Source: Tritrichomonas foetus (taxonomy: Eukaryota > Parabasalia > Tritrichomonadida > Tritrichomonadidae). Taken from it: 22,076 bases of DNA. The translations under genes and the position numbers were made by a program. The stretch lies in NCBI GenBank assembly GCA_001839685.1, contig MLAK01001143.1, forward strand, positions 9,988-32,063, written 5' to 3'. The notes below the pieces were generated by a model. That model saw only the letters and a program-made list of their open reading frames with translations, ran no database searches and had not been told where the DNA came from. Shown piece by piece: positions 10,801-15,176 of the stretch; position 1 is the first letter of the stretch, and each line of letters starts with the position of its first letter.

Positions 10801-13356
10801 GATGAAGAAGGAAATAAGAAATATGTTAGAAGGCAACCACAATATGAATTCGTCGAAATTGAATCAGAAGGTGGAACAATCAGAAAAGTTAAGAGGCAAG
10901 CAGAAGATACCAACGACTTTGATTATGAACTTGAAGATGATGAAAATGGTGAAAAGAAGGTTTCAAAGAAACCAAAGCAATTCGAATTCAAAGAAATCGA
11001 ATCAGAAGGTGGAACAGTTCGCAAAGTCAGGAAACAGGTTCCATGTGATGATGATTTCGAATATGATGAAGTTGATAATAAAGAAGAAGGAGGCAAGAAA
11101 GTCATTAAACGCGAAAAACTTTATGAATATGATGACATTGAATCTGAAGGAGGCTCAATTCATCGAGTTAGAAGAGAAGTACATCCATCAGACGATTTCG
11201 AGTATGAAGAAGTTGATGATGAAGAACAAAGATCCAAGCGCTCACAGCACGGTGAAGATGAAACATGTGATCAAGGATCTATTAAATTCAGAGAAGAAGA
11301 CGAGCCATGCAAAGAATTACAAGAAATTTCTGTTATTAAGAAATTGAAGCCATTTGATTGGAGAGATGATGTTGAAGAAGATGGTCACACAAGACACGTT
11401 CGCTTTGAAACTGTACATGAACCAGTTTATACTTACCAAGAAGTTGAGGATGAAGATGGAAACAAGAAACTTGAAAAAGTCGAAATTCCATTCGAAACAA
11501 TTGAAGCACTTTGTGATGATGGAAAAACCAGAACAATTAGAAAACGTATTCCACAAGAAGGTGACTTCGAAGAAGTCATTATTACAGACGAAAATGGTAA
11601 TCAACACGTTGTTAAAAGACCAATCAAATATGAATATGAGACGAGAGTTGATGAAAATGGAAATATTATCACCGTTCGAAAGAGGGCTCAACAAGATGAC
11701 GAAAACAGTGATGAATTGGTCGAAGTCATTGATGAAAATGGTGAAAGGCATCTCGTCCGCAAAGATTCAATTAAAGATTTGAATAAAGATGGAAATAAGC
11801 GAAATAAGAGAAGAGTTAGGAAACTCGTAAAGAGGCTTGTAAAGCGTGGCGATGGTTCATCGATTACAGATTCAACAATTAAATTCAATGATCAAGCATC
11901 ACAAATTACAACAACACCAGTTACAAATCATAAACATCATCGTGGAAACAAATTGAATCGTTCACAATCATTTAGTTACTTCGATGTAGAATCACCAATC
12001 AAGACAATTCAACCACAAGGATCCTCACTTTCCCTAAATATGAATACATTGCAAAAATCAATGCGCAAGCATCATCATCATCATGGTGAAACTGGTGATC
12101 GTCCTAGTGATGGAACAATATCAATTGGTGGACATCATCGTCATCATGCCGTGGATTCCAAAGAAGGTGGAGCTTCAGACTATTCATTCTATTCATATGA
12201 TGAAGGTGATCTTGAATTCGACGAAGATGGCGAGTTCCGATCACGAACAAACAATAGAAGCTTTGCTAGAAAGATTTGGAATAATGCATTCCAAAGAAAG
12301 ATCGATCGTGCACAATTAGAAGTTTCAATTAGTGATGCACAATATGAACTAGCTGTTGCACGTGCAAATACAAAAGATATTGCAGATCAAATTGAATTAA
12401 CAGAATTTGAAATTAGACAAAGACAACCAAATCTTGAATTCATGCGTGCAATGGTTTCTAACTTCTCTCCAATGCCTGTCATGGATAGACAAGCTGGTGC
12501 ACAAACAACATTAACTGCAGCTGAACTTAGAATGATGGATATTCGTGTTAAAGATTGTCTTGAAACAAATGAAGCCAAAGAAATTCAAAAAGAAAATGCA
12601 GAAACTCTACAAAATTATTTAGATAATTTAAGAAGAAAGAGGAAACAATGCGTTGATAAATATTCAAATATTGATGAAGAAATTAAAGAACTCGAAGAAC
12701 AGATCCAATTATTTAAACCAGATGGTGAAGATGATGCCCTTCCACCTGAAACAAGACACAGAATCAAACTTGAAAGAAAACTTGAACAGCAACAACAACG
12801 AAATGAACAAATTTCTAAGAAATTAAAGACAGATGCAACACAAGTTCGTAAATTAAAGGGAAGACTTGAAGATATGAAGAATATTCATGATATGTTGAAG
12901 AAGAAATTGGCCGAAGAAAGAAGAAATGAACGTCCTGATGTTACACAAATGGTGAGAAGATTGAACATTTTGAAGAGAAATGAAAGAGGCGTTAGGGAAA
13001 AGGCAAAACTTGCACAAATGGAAGAAGAAAATGCGGATAATCAACTTGAAGCACTTGAAAACTTCACTTCAACTGATAATGTTGAAAGAATTAAACAAAA
13101 TATGTCACAAATGAATACTAAAATTGCAGCACTCAAGGAACAATTCGGAATTAGAAAGAGATCAGCAGTCAGAAAAAGGAAATTCGGACTTACAAATAAG
13201 AACAATATGGAAGACCTCGAAATGCGTCGCAGAGACATTAATCAACAACTTAGCCTTCTTGCTCGCAAGGAAGATGATCTTCGCGAGAACATAGAAAGAG
13301 TTTCAAAGGCAATGGCAACAAAGAGGTTAAGAGTTCCACAAGCATCCTCAATGTAA
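1807..13356 (+). CDS. Giant repetitive coiled-coil protein (3,849 aa), putative cytoskeletal scaffold
   Basis: One unbroken 11.5-kb frame encodes a very acidic, highly charged protein with no signal peptide, membrane segment or enzyme motif that I can see. Domain order by residue: 1-225 coiled coil; 225-394 linker; 395-1154 acidic/basic hairpin-like repeats (block A); 1175-2045 Ser-rich, with 41-residue repeats and TQT motifs; 2046-2435 Glu-rich helical repeats; 2445-2490 Ser/Gly stretch then a hydrophobic island; 2529-2750 second Glu-rich segment; 2762-3321 block B of the same repeat; 3375-3447 His-rich; 3480-3849 long coiled coil. Helical ends flanking an extended repetitive middle suggest an intracellular structural or spacer protein, possibly part of the elaborate trichomonad cytoskeleton; that role is inference. 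The first Met is used because an initiator-like site lies 22 bases upstream and coiled-coil sequence starts soon after. No frameshift is visible. Confidence 0.93.
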   Translation: MSVTQNSLPQLHGPRIQPIRLRSQRVNNMKTMVDDLSKENNEYNNSLRLLLKNTEEVTKANEALKTAIMERKKSLQSILNDISRSSRQLDKALNERHKANHRLKKYEARRQDIKHFGSPEELENEINKLQEEIDDLPSKREEIGEKQEEGEKVLNKIQIYQNILNNLNDINEKFSRQAKEFVKAADNNSENLNHQQRMQIELLKRQLKRADDIREEFDLMPNDENSLADEVSTSENKSEEKQSETKSEKKEKSLAEKTKAAIQTLQMNIQNTIPIIQNLDKNLEAPIPDQDTVTESEFCTSRMTSEAFKSPDYSTINNNTICQCPIDLTAIDNSSDGAAMTVLEPDFDPEEKRDEVEKIINEEFPYLKKYPEIDPKDVKIKKHRDPKPVNKRKNEIEFEEVLDENGNISFERKPIEYEKSEQQKEDGTVQKIKVPKEYERFQVEEEDGSKKKVRRPKLFEYAEDHSEGGTPILVKRKVNFEYKEVEDENGNKKRIRTQIPKEIYQEVEGEDGKKKLEKLEVPYKDIDYTCEDGTIKKIKKEDIPIEFEYAEIEGDDDDTLLIVKMPKKYNYVETELEDGAKAIIKKEAERDDDFEYQEIIDENGNKEIIKKPINFEIVDYTSDEGTVRKIRRPIKEIEYDYSEVEDEEGNKKILKKPKNFEYFQQDSQKIKREVPKDEEFEYDEVEDEDGNKKIVRRPKFTLQDVESENGTVHKVRKYAQPPEEFEYDEVLDEDGNKIVQKVPKVYETKEVEDEDGHKRIVRYLKPHDIEFEYDEIEDDEGNKKLEKREIKFEEVLLESEGGTKHKVRRPVPDPEYEFIQVEKPNGDKNIVKVPKRFQRKIEEGEDGTKRIIRRELPHEEEFEYEEVEDENNENKIIKKPKQFEEIQLESEGGSIIKVRREVPKEKEFEYSASEDENGDPIIVKREKQFEVVDQESENGTIRKVRRQVPKEEQLEFIKNDEGEVVQQLKVFEYIELESENGTKHKVRKEVLPPLSYRYKEQDDGTTVIIGKPKIAKKFTDDEGRDVKFFVSESDGYEYDEVEQEDGTFKIMKKKPEFITEKGEDENGNIIEYKKIVRNSDTEYEYDEIENDECVPVVQKHKKLPKFVEVKDSEGNQKLIRKTLPKYADQNYETLKLQDDDGNFLNINRLVKEDDPFKQMLSEIEGKGLAVSQSDEDASESSSVFMHSESEDETIQKTINTIKTRKADEEGTDSDELTDSPIEENQFDINLIKELEKEVEIPPPLNTPPLSQSPAISSEDEEQPFGATASSEEEAEFGEDVIEAFDLKVREIAESSSETEPEEEPIPLQDAADKLLTESQELDETEFHRNKVGSALSNQSDASLQPTNILEHQDLLQETDILTDANRLHSSRLNPSSIQSDVSFQGKNDAENELGIQDATTEGILGSSAYQQNQLISSMENQTSASYAGQTKEEQESSILGTTDTFLDSSNNFNMLDKSMSSKTVTSFASGDNALENQMSIQSQTEGFLGSSSKGDRLNKEMSSNDDSSYAQENTLENQADLQSQTERLLGSSDAKGEKLDQDMSSHPDSIYDRKVTAQDETNLQESEGFLGSNDSKDIRLYKSESEKSISSYIAPTNTLQNENNILGSSDEPLLGSDSVQNKLKESGSAKSVDSFAKVDYKFKSSISTQTSVSTLSRNSLSIVTEAEARSNKIQSSAQTTSSFVYGSKNKDINMTIEVEQTYSETNSTTSLYIDAQQIESLTDQSEVYQGFTDNQNGDGETTYEAVDPSILGQFSSSARIDSEAESLNISSHIHSEVNFDHSANVTMEDTLSDVELVFAETQTDESFVQQPLVSEVSFEVDLLHAVIIPDIQGESSEFDPLRESEATDLLDTDEIDEIGECDEVTETVPMETQTNDSIYQHQIVVSKTLEFDGQPEYSESFNESESVPEADFYTETSTVGAQTAQSFIARQKRLGVAIIPPAKEIEVSFSHEQVESKDMLSTMTDLTTTLDQIDQSLDLIAKELGSDAELHDFGTQTDLGAIEYILAADWEEESEAELDLETGSHHSTSSLCPVLSLGQFIDNRYNEEEEERLENNLLKEEVNKVQFEKWCFEEEEEIIERALILEELGKVEDINEVEAEEARKLRMNEEEEQIEKNLVNEEDSKLDSVALVDELDRLNKCEEEEENIESRLIDEEANMINTIEEDKYQSVLNNEENKIIGIQEEEEESLEDKLFNEEQNKSDALRQLAQEEEEEQLENDLSKIEEAKLQSEENVENELENARERECVFLENDKEDELHKLAEEEEEEVIEAYLIEEERMKFDDRNEYNIIEEENKQDELDDLLNKEEEIKLDSLARVNESELEYSCIESEVNKLISEERVDDSEQEIRSRLYEDDKLDDERRYKFEEEEELIENKLIEEERFKLEDFVEEEEEVVEKPVTEEKDEEPIVEEPVVEDKVESKQIEETYEEEEVVEYSETVTVVQVGSMSSSGSSMGEAGPPKLWNFMSEYSNLFVDALMNAIGKPIKKEMTTQTNTKLVHQKVIKKSFRTTTRKRINEDNDNNDEDFNEEEEIPQIDTLPPISVDVIDKLTDDKKENKDNTNDEENIEEEIAEQLRNEEEEKLSETEIGLKEETQDKESDNEIQENLKEDDLTKLKDQEEEELSRSIKEEAESEMAKDEDENKLEEDLKGKKLDEDEETKDNLSEESQEDFDEFAKREEEIADEEIKTHEEDINEDIKETKRECEEKLKDIEEKQVSQDIETEKIRNEEEIKGKETQVQEFEEKEEKMFGAKSKKHRELPDFEYDELSDDDGSRIIKKNLVPYEEIIKDGKTEKQRVPYETEYEYIEDPINKSIVTQREVLFEFADVESVGGTVRNVRRPKDEIEFEWDVIEEQPDTIEKVLKVFNKTWEDSENGTAKRRIRHDVTHPDEEFEYEEIEDEHGNKKIVKTLKKFEFADVESEGGSLYNARRRVQEFEYDEVDDEDGNKKIIKQPIIYDWAEIESENGTKRKVKRNITKFAADDEEKKDEKESFEYDEIEDEEGNKKYVRRQPQYEFVEIESEGGTIRKVKRQAEDTNDFDYELEDDENGEKKVSKKPKQFEFKEIESEGGTVRKVRKQVPCDDDFEYDEVDNKEEGGKKVIKREKLYEYDDIESEGGSIHRVRREVHPSDDFEYEEVDDEEQRSKRSQHGEDETCDQGSIKFREEDEPCKELQEISVIKKLKPFDWRDDVEEDGHTRHVRFETVHEPVYTYQEVEDEDGNKKLEKVEIPFETIEALCDDGKTRTIRKRIPQEGDFEEVIITDENGNQHVVKRPIKYEYETRVDENGNIITVRKRAQQDDENSDELVEVIDENGERHLVRKDSIKDLNKDGNKRNKRRVRKLVKRLVKRGDGSSITDSTIKFNDQASQITTTPVTNHKHHRGNKLNRSQSFSYFDVESPIKTIQPQGSSLSLNMNTLQKSMRKHHHHHGETGDRPSDGTISIGGHHRHHAVDSKEGGASDYSFYSYDEGDLEFDEDGEFRSRTNNRSFARKIWNNAFQRKIDRAQLEVSISDAQYELAVARANTKDIADQIELTEFEIRQRQPNLEFMRAMVSNFSPMPVMDRQAGAQTTLTAAELRMMDIRVKDCLETNEAKEIQKENAETLQNYLDNLRRKRKQCVDKYSNIDEEIKELEEQIQLFKPDGEDDALPPETRHRIKLERKLEQQQQRNEQISKKLKTDATQVRKLKGRLEDMKNIHDMLKKKLAEERRNERPDVTQMVRRLNILKRNERGVREKAKLAQMEEENADNQLEALENFTSTDNVERIKQNMSQMNTKIAALKEQFGIRKRSAVRKRKFGLTNKNNMEDLEMRRRDINQQLSLLARKEDDLRENIERVSKAMATKRLRVPQASSM
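2989..5268 (+). repeat. Block A: ~34 tandem acidic-turn-basic protein repeats
   Basis: Within the giant protein, residues 395-1154 consist of about 34 units of 17-26 residues. A typical unit is FEYDEVEDEDGNKKIVRRPK: an aromatic/acidic half, a DGN or EGGT turn, then a Lys/Arg half ending in Pro. Two flavours often alternate: a DGN type (EDEDGNKKIVKKPK) and an ESEGGT/ESENGT type (VESENGTVHKVRK), giving a super-period of about 44 residues. The alternation of hydrophobic and charged residues around a Gly/Asn turn suggests beta-hairpins. Late units (from about 4780) are more divergent. I know no named family that matches. Confidence 0.9.
6010..6720 (+). repeat. ~41-residue LGSS repeats in the Ser-rich region
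   Basis: About six diverged copies share the pattern EGFLGSS, then K/D-rich residues, then a Leu-centred segment, an MSS or similar stretch, and a Tyr- or Phe-containing segment leading to LENQ. Copies begin near 6010, 6115, 6262, 6385, 6508 and 6616. The two central intervals are exactly 123 bases (41 codons), so this is a true tandem array with drift at its edges. It lies in a low-complexity Ser/Gln/Asn-rich stretch (5330-7930) that is probably disordered and a likely phosphorylation target. Confidence 0.8.
7942..9110 (+). repeat. Glu-rich helical repeats with recurring EEEEE cores
   Basis: Residues about 2046-2435 repeat a NEEEEE..IE..L..EE..K pattern. Poly-Glu cores begin at about 7945, 8023, 8131, 8230, 8356, 8437, 8596 and 8905, so spacing is irregular (26-53 residues for most, one longer). 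High Glu with Lys/Arg three to four residues away suggests a charged alpha-helix or coiled coil. GAA-codon runs make the DNA strongly purine-rich on this strand. Confidence 0.8.
9181..9264 (+). other. Hydrophobic island in the giant protein
   Basis: Residues about 2459-2486 (GPPKLWNFMSEYSNLFVDAL, then MNAIGKP) are rich in Leu, Phe, Trp, Tyr and Met. They sit between a Ser/Gly linker and a Lys-rich TQT-containing segment. With highly charged sequence on both sides, it looks like a single amphipathic helix serving as a docking or self-association site. The structure is a prediction by eye. Confidence 0.5.
9391..10050 (+). repeat. Second Glu/Lys-rich helical segment
   Basis: Residues about 2529-2748 are almost entirely Glu, Lys, Asp, Gln and Leu/Ile, with short EEEE cores (NEEEE, RNEEEEK, QEEEEL, KREEE). 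It is less regular than 7942-9110 and resembles an extended charged helix. It leads directly into repeat block B. Confidence 0.7.
10090..11769 (+). repeat. Block B: ~23 further acidic-turn-basic repeats
   Basis: Residues 2762-3321 carry the same unit as block A, for example FEYDEIEDEEGNKKYVRRQP followed by YEFVEIESEGGTIRKVKRQ. The alternation of DGN and EGGT subtypes is clearest between about 10480 and 11210. One unit (from about 11200) is interrupted by a Cys-containing insertion of roughly 30 residues. Close similarity to block A, 4.8 kb away, implies intragenic duplication of the array or of its founding pair. Confidence 0.9.
11929..12147 (+). other. His-rich linker in the giant protein
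   Basis: Three His clusters occur within 73 residues: HKHHR (11929), KHHHHHG (12067-12087) and HHRHH (12133-12147). They are separated by Ser/Gly-rich sequence. The linker joins repeat block B to the C-terminal coiled coil. Metal binding or pH sensing is possible but unproven. Confidence 0.6.
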
Positions 13357-13746
13357 GAAAAGCTACAAATTTGTTATATTTATGATATAATAGAAGAAAA
13401 AAAAATTAAGAAAATTTTATATGTTTATTATTTATTTGAATAAAAAAGCCAAAGGAAAAAATTTCTAAAACTATATTTTGTATTCATCATTTTCTCGAAC
13501 TCATTTGGTATGATTTGTAAGATATCATTATCCTTCAGCTTTTTTCTTCTATTTCAAAATACCATAAATCTAATTTGCTACATTAAATGAATATTTCCAA
13601 GCATATCATCTATAAAAATCATCATTTCATATCTGTGATCATGATTGAATGACTATTGAAAATTATGTAAACCATTTAAATGGATTTGTTGGAATTCACC
13701 TTGATTTTCAAAATTCCACCTTCACTTTTTGAAAAATCTTTCAAAA
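13357..13746. other. Intergenic region between the giant gene and the small gene
   Basis: AT-rich, with no coding frame beyond the non-initiator extension of the next gene (from 13680). AATAAA at 13439-13444, about 80 bases after the stop, could serve 3' processing of the giant gene. Nothing else is recognised. Confidence 0.5.
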
Positions 13747-13753
13747 TCATTTT
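13747..13753 (+). promoter_or_regulatory. Putative initiator (TCATTTT) of the small gene
   Basis: TCATTTT fits the Inr consensus. The A at 13749 would leave only six bases before the ATG at 13755, typical of the very short trichomonad leaders. It lies inside the 25-codon extension that would follow an ATG at 13680, so it argues for the internal Met. Confidence 0.65.
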
Positions 13754-13754
13754 C

Positions 13755-14300
13755 ATGACCTCGAGTCTAACACCACCTCAAATCGCAAATCTTTACCTTT
13801 CTTTCGACATTTCCGACGTTTCTGTCAACGAAGACGATAAACTTGTTCATACTCCTCAACTCGACTTTTCGCATGAAATTATTTATGCTTTGAATCGGAC
13901 AAGTTTGTGGCAGTTTGGTAAAATCCATGTCTTCCTCGAAGCTGAAAATATGACAATCGAAGTCTCTCCAGCTCTCAGCGTTCCTTCTTCGCTTAAGGAA
14001 TTTCGCCATTTAATTAAAGATTTAATTATGGGCCGCGAAGTCAAATCGGGTAACATTTCGCTTCTCAAAATACGAACAGACAAGTTAAAATTACCAAAGA
14101 CCAGGTTCACAGTTGATCCCTATGCAAACAAAGTGGTCGATCCAAATTCACTCACTGAAGACGGAATCATGCTTTGCCTGTCCCTCAACCCTGAGAGTGG
14201 AACGAACACGCATGCATGCTTCTCAAAATCTCCCCTTCCTGCCCTCAACCAATGTTTGAATGTCGCTGCGGCCATCGAACGCAGAGGTGAAATCGCTTAA
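13755..14300 (+). CDS. Conserved-looking small protein of unknown function (181 aa)
   Basis: I do not recognise this protein. The frame is open from an ATG at 13680, but I choose the Met at 13755 because an initiator sits six bases upstream of it and the 25 extra residues look non-conserved. The product begins MTSSLTPPQ. Its first half alternates hydrophobic and polar residues (NLYLSFDISDVSV, KIHVFLEAENMTIEV), suggesting beta strands. The second half has a helix-like stretch (LKEFRHLIKDLI) and ends AAAIERRGEIA. It has no signal peptide or membrane segment. Codons are GC-richer than in the flanks, which supports genuine coding. A C2-like or other beta-sandwich fold is conceivable but speculative. 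Confidence 0.8.
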   Translation: MTSSLTPPQIANLYLSFDISDVSVNEDDKLVHTPQLDFSHEIIYALNRTSLWQFGKIHVFLEAENMTIEVSPALSVPSSLKEFRHLIKDLIMGREVKSGNISLLKIRTDKLKLPKTRFTVDPYANKVVDPNSLTEDGIMLCLSLNPESGTNTHACFSKSPLPALNQCLNVAAAIERRGEIA

Positions 14301-14349
14301 GAATCAAGTATATTTATAATAATTAATGTATATAATCTGTATGTGTACA

Positions 14350-14355
14350 AATAAA
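14350..14355 (+). terminator. Possible polyadenylation signal AATAAA
   Basis: It lies 50 bases downstream of the TAA of the small gene, followed about 20 bases later by a T-rich tract (14375-14388). It is a plausible 3'-processing site, judged only by motif and position. Confidence 0.35.
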
Positions 14356-14403
14356 GAGTATTCCCTATATTTTATATTTTTTTTTTTTTAAGATGAGAAT
14401 TCA

Positions 14404-14435
14404 CACAAAAACTGGAGGGTTCCCACAAAAACTGG
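14404..14435 (+). repeat. Direct repeat CACAAAAACTGG x2
   Basis: Two identical 12-mers at 14404-14415 and 14424-14435, with 20-base spacing, lie just upstream of the GC-rich stem-loop at 14498. They may be part of the same repeat element or a binding-site pair. Function unknown. Confidence 0.6.
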
Positions 14436-14497
14436 TGATTTATTGTTTTTTAAAGTGGCAGAATTTTTTTCTGAGTTTTGTTTTTTGACACATCAAA

Positions 14498-14672
14498 TGG
14501 GTAAATGTGATGTGACTTAGCAGGCCCCTTCGACTAATTCTGCCATCGGAGGAGGCCCTGGCGCGTGACCACAGATCTGGTTCGATTCTCTCCCTTCACT
14601 GTGTTCACTAGCCGAGCCTCCTATAAGTCGATGTGACGTAAAGAACCAGCAAAGTTCACATCACATTACCCA
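14498..14672. ncRNA. GC-rich nested stem-loop, candidate structured RNA or foldback element
   Basis: Four nested complementary pairs are visible. The outer stem pairs TGGGTAAATGTGATGTGA at 14498 with the arm at 14653-14672, with bulges. Inside it TCGACT (14530-14535) pairs with AGTCGA (14626-14631), then AGGAGGC (14550-14556) with GCCTCCT (14616-14622). The innermost stem is GTGACCACAG (14565-14574) with CTGTGTTCAC (14599-14608), 9 of 10 paired. The loop holds GGTTCGATTCT (14579-14589), matching a Pol III box B. The region is clearly more GC-rich than its flanks, as RNA genes often are in AT-rich genomes. It does not fold as a tRNA, and I could not match it to 5S, SRP, RNase P or spliceosomal RNAs. 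Strand is undetermined; a short foldback transposon is the alternative. Confidence 0.5.
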
Positions 14673-14688
14673 ATTAGATTTTTTCCAT

Positions 14689-14911
14689 TTTTGGCCTTTA
14701 TTTGACCTTTCATCACAATTACACGAAAAGTTCTACCTTACATTATATATAATATACCAAACTTAATATATTATGCATCTTAAAGATGTCATCATTATAG
14801 TTTGCAATCATAATTACTAATTTCATGAATATTCACCATCATATTGGGTGCGAAATTTCTAATCTCCATGAAATTTGCTAGGAGAGAAAATAAGGTCAAA
14901 TAAAGGTCAAA
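14689..14911. repeat. 223-bp element bounded by ~21-bp inverted repeats
   Basis: TTTTGGCCTTTATTTGACCT at 14689 is mirrored by AAGGTCAAATAAAGGTCAAA at 14892, with about one mismatch in the 20-base core. The interior is AT-rich, with small palindromes such as CATCTTAAAGATG near 14777. It looks like a miniature inverted-repeat element. I found no convincing target-site duplication. Confidence 0.6.
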
Positions 14912-14994
14912 AGAATACCCATTACTGCTTCTTGTACTCATTTCGATTTAACGAAAAAAAGTAAATTATCTTCAATATTGATTGCATTCGAAAA

Positions 14995-15015
14995 GATTAA
15001 TCGAAATGATTAATC
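14995..15015. promoter_or_regulatory. Duplicated palindrome GATTAATC upstream of the protease gene
   Basis: GATTAATC, itself a perfect palindrome, occurs at 14995-15002 and 15008-15015, separated by GAAAT. It lies about 150-170 bases upstream of the protease initiator. The arrangement is typical of a dimeric transcription-factor site, but no known trichomonad factor matches to my knowledge. Confidence 0.35.
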
Positions 15016-15073
15016 ATATATATTGGTTCTAGTCGAAGAACGATCTTTTGCAAAATTTTTCACCGGCAATTTG

Positions 15074-15092
15074 ATGATTCGAAACGAATCAT
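15074..15092. promoter_or_regulatory. Perfect inverted repeat ATGATTCG-AAA-CGAATCAT
   Basis: An exact 8-bp stem with a 3-base spacer, about 70 bases upstream of the protease initiator. It could be an operator-like binding site or a chance hairpin. The TTCGA/TCGAA core recurs nearby (14943, 14988, 15033), which favours a site cluster. Confidence 0.4.
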
Positions 15093-15162
15093 TATATTAT
15101 TTTATTCAATAAGTTAACATGCCAATACATATTTGTTATTAAAAAGTTCCCGAATTTAAATG

Positions 15163-15169
15163 TCACTTA
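15163..15169 (+). promoter_or_regulatory. Putative initiator (TCACTTA) of the protease gene
   Basis: TCACTTA matches the Inr consensus. With the A at 15165 as +1 the leader is 12 bases to the ATG at 15177, a typical distance. Confidence 0.7.
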
Positions 15170-15176
15170 TTGCCAA

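Noticed and set aside
2989..11769. Rhs/YD repeats or MORN repeats
   Set aside because: The turn is DGN/EGGT with polarised acidic and basic halves. Neither the YD-repeat consensus nor the YEGEW-type MORN signature is present.
3521..11782. Multiple +2/+3 frame ORFs of 100-306 codons inside the giant gene
   Set aside because: Lys/Met/Asn-rich out-of-frame readings of GAA/GAT/AAA codon runs. They overlap a far longer, clearly periodic frame.
12067..12087. KHHHHHG as an artificial affinity tag
   Set aside because: It is internal, accompanied by two other His clusters, and sits in native-looking sequence with no vector signature.
13680..13754. N-terminal extension of the small gene
   Set aside because: An initiator lies inside it, six bases before the next ATG, and the added residues look like translated leader.
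14520..14600. tRNA gene suggested by GGTTCGATTCT box B
   Set aside because: The five bases either side of TTCGATT (TCTGG and CTCTC) do not pair as a T-stem. No box A lies at normal distance, and the surrounding bases pair in a different hairpin.
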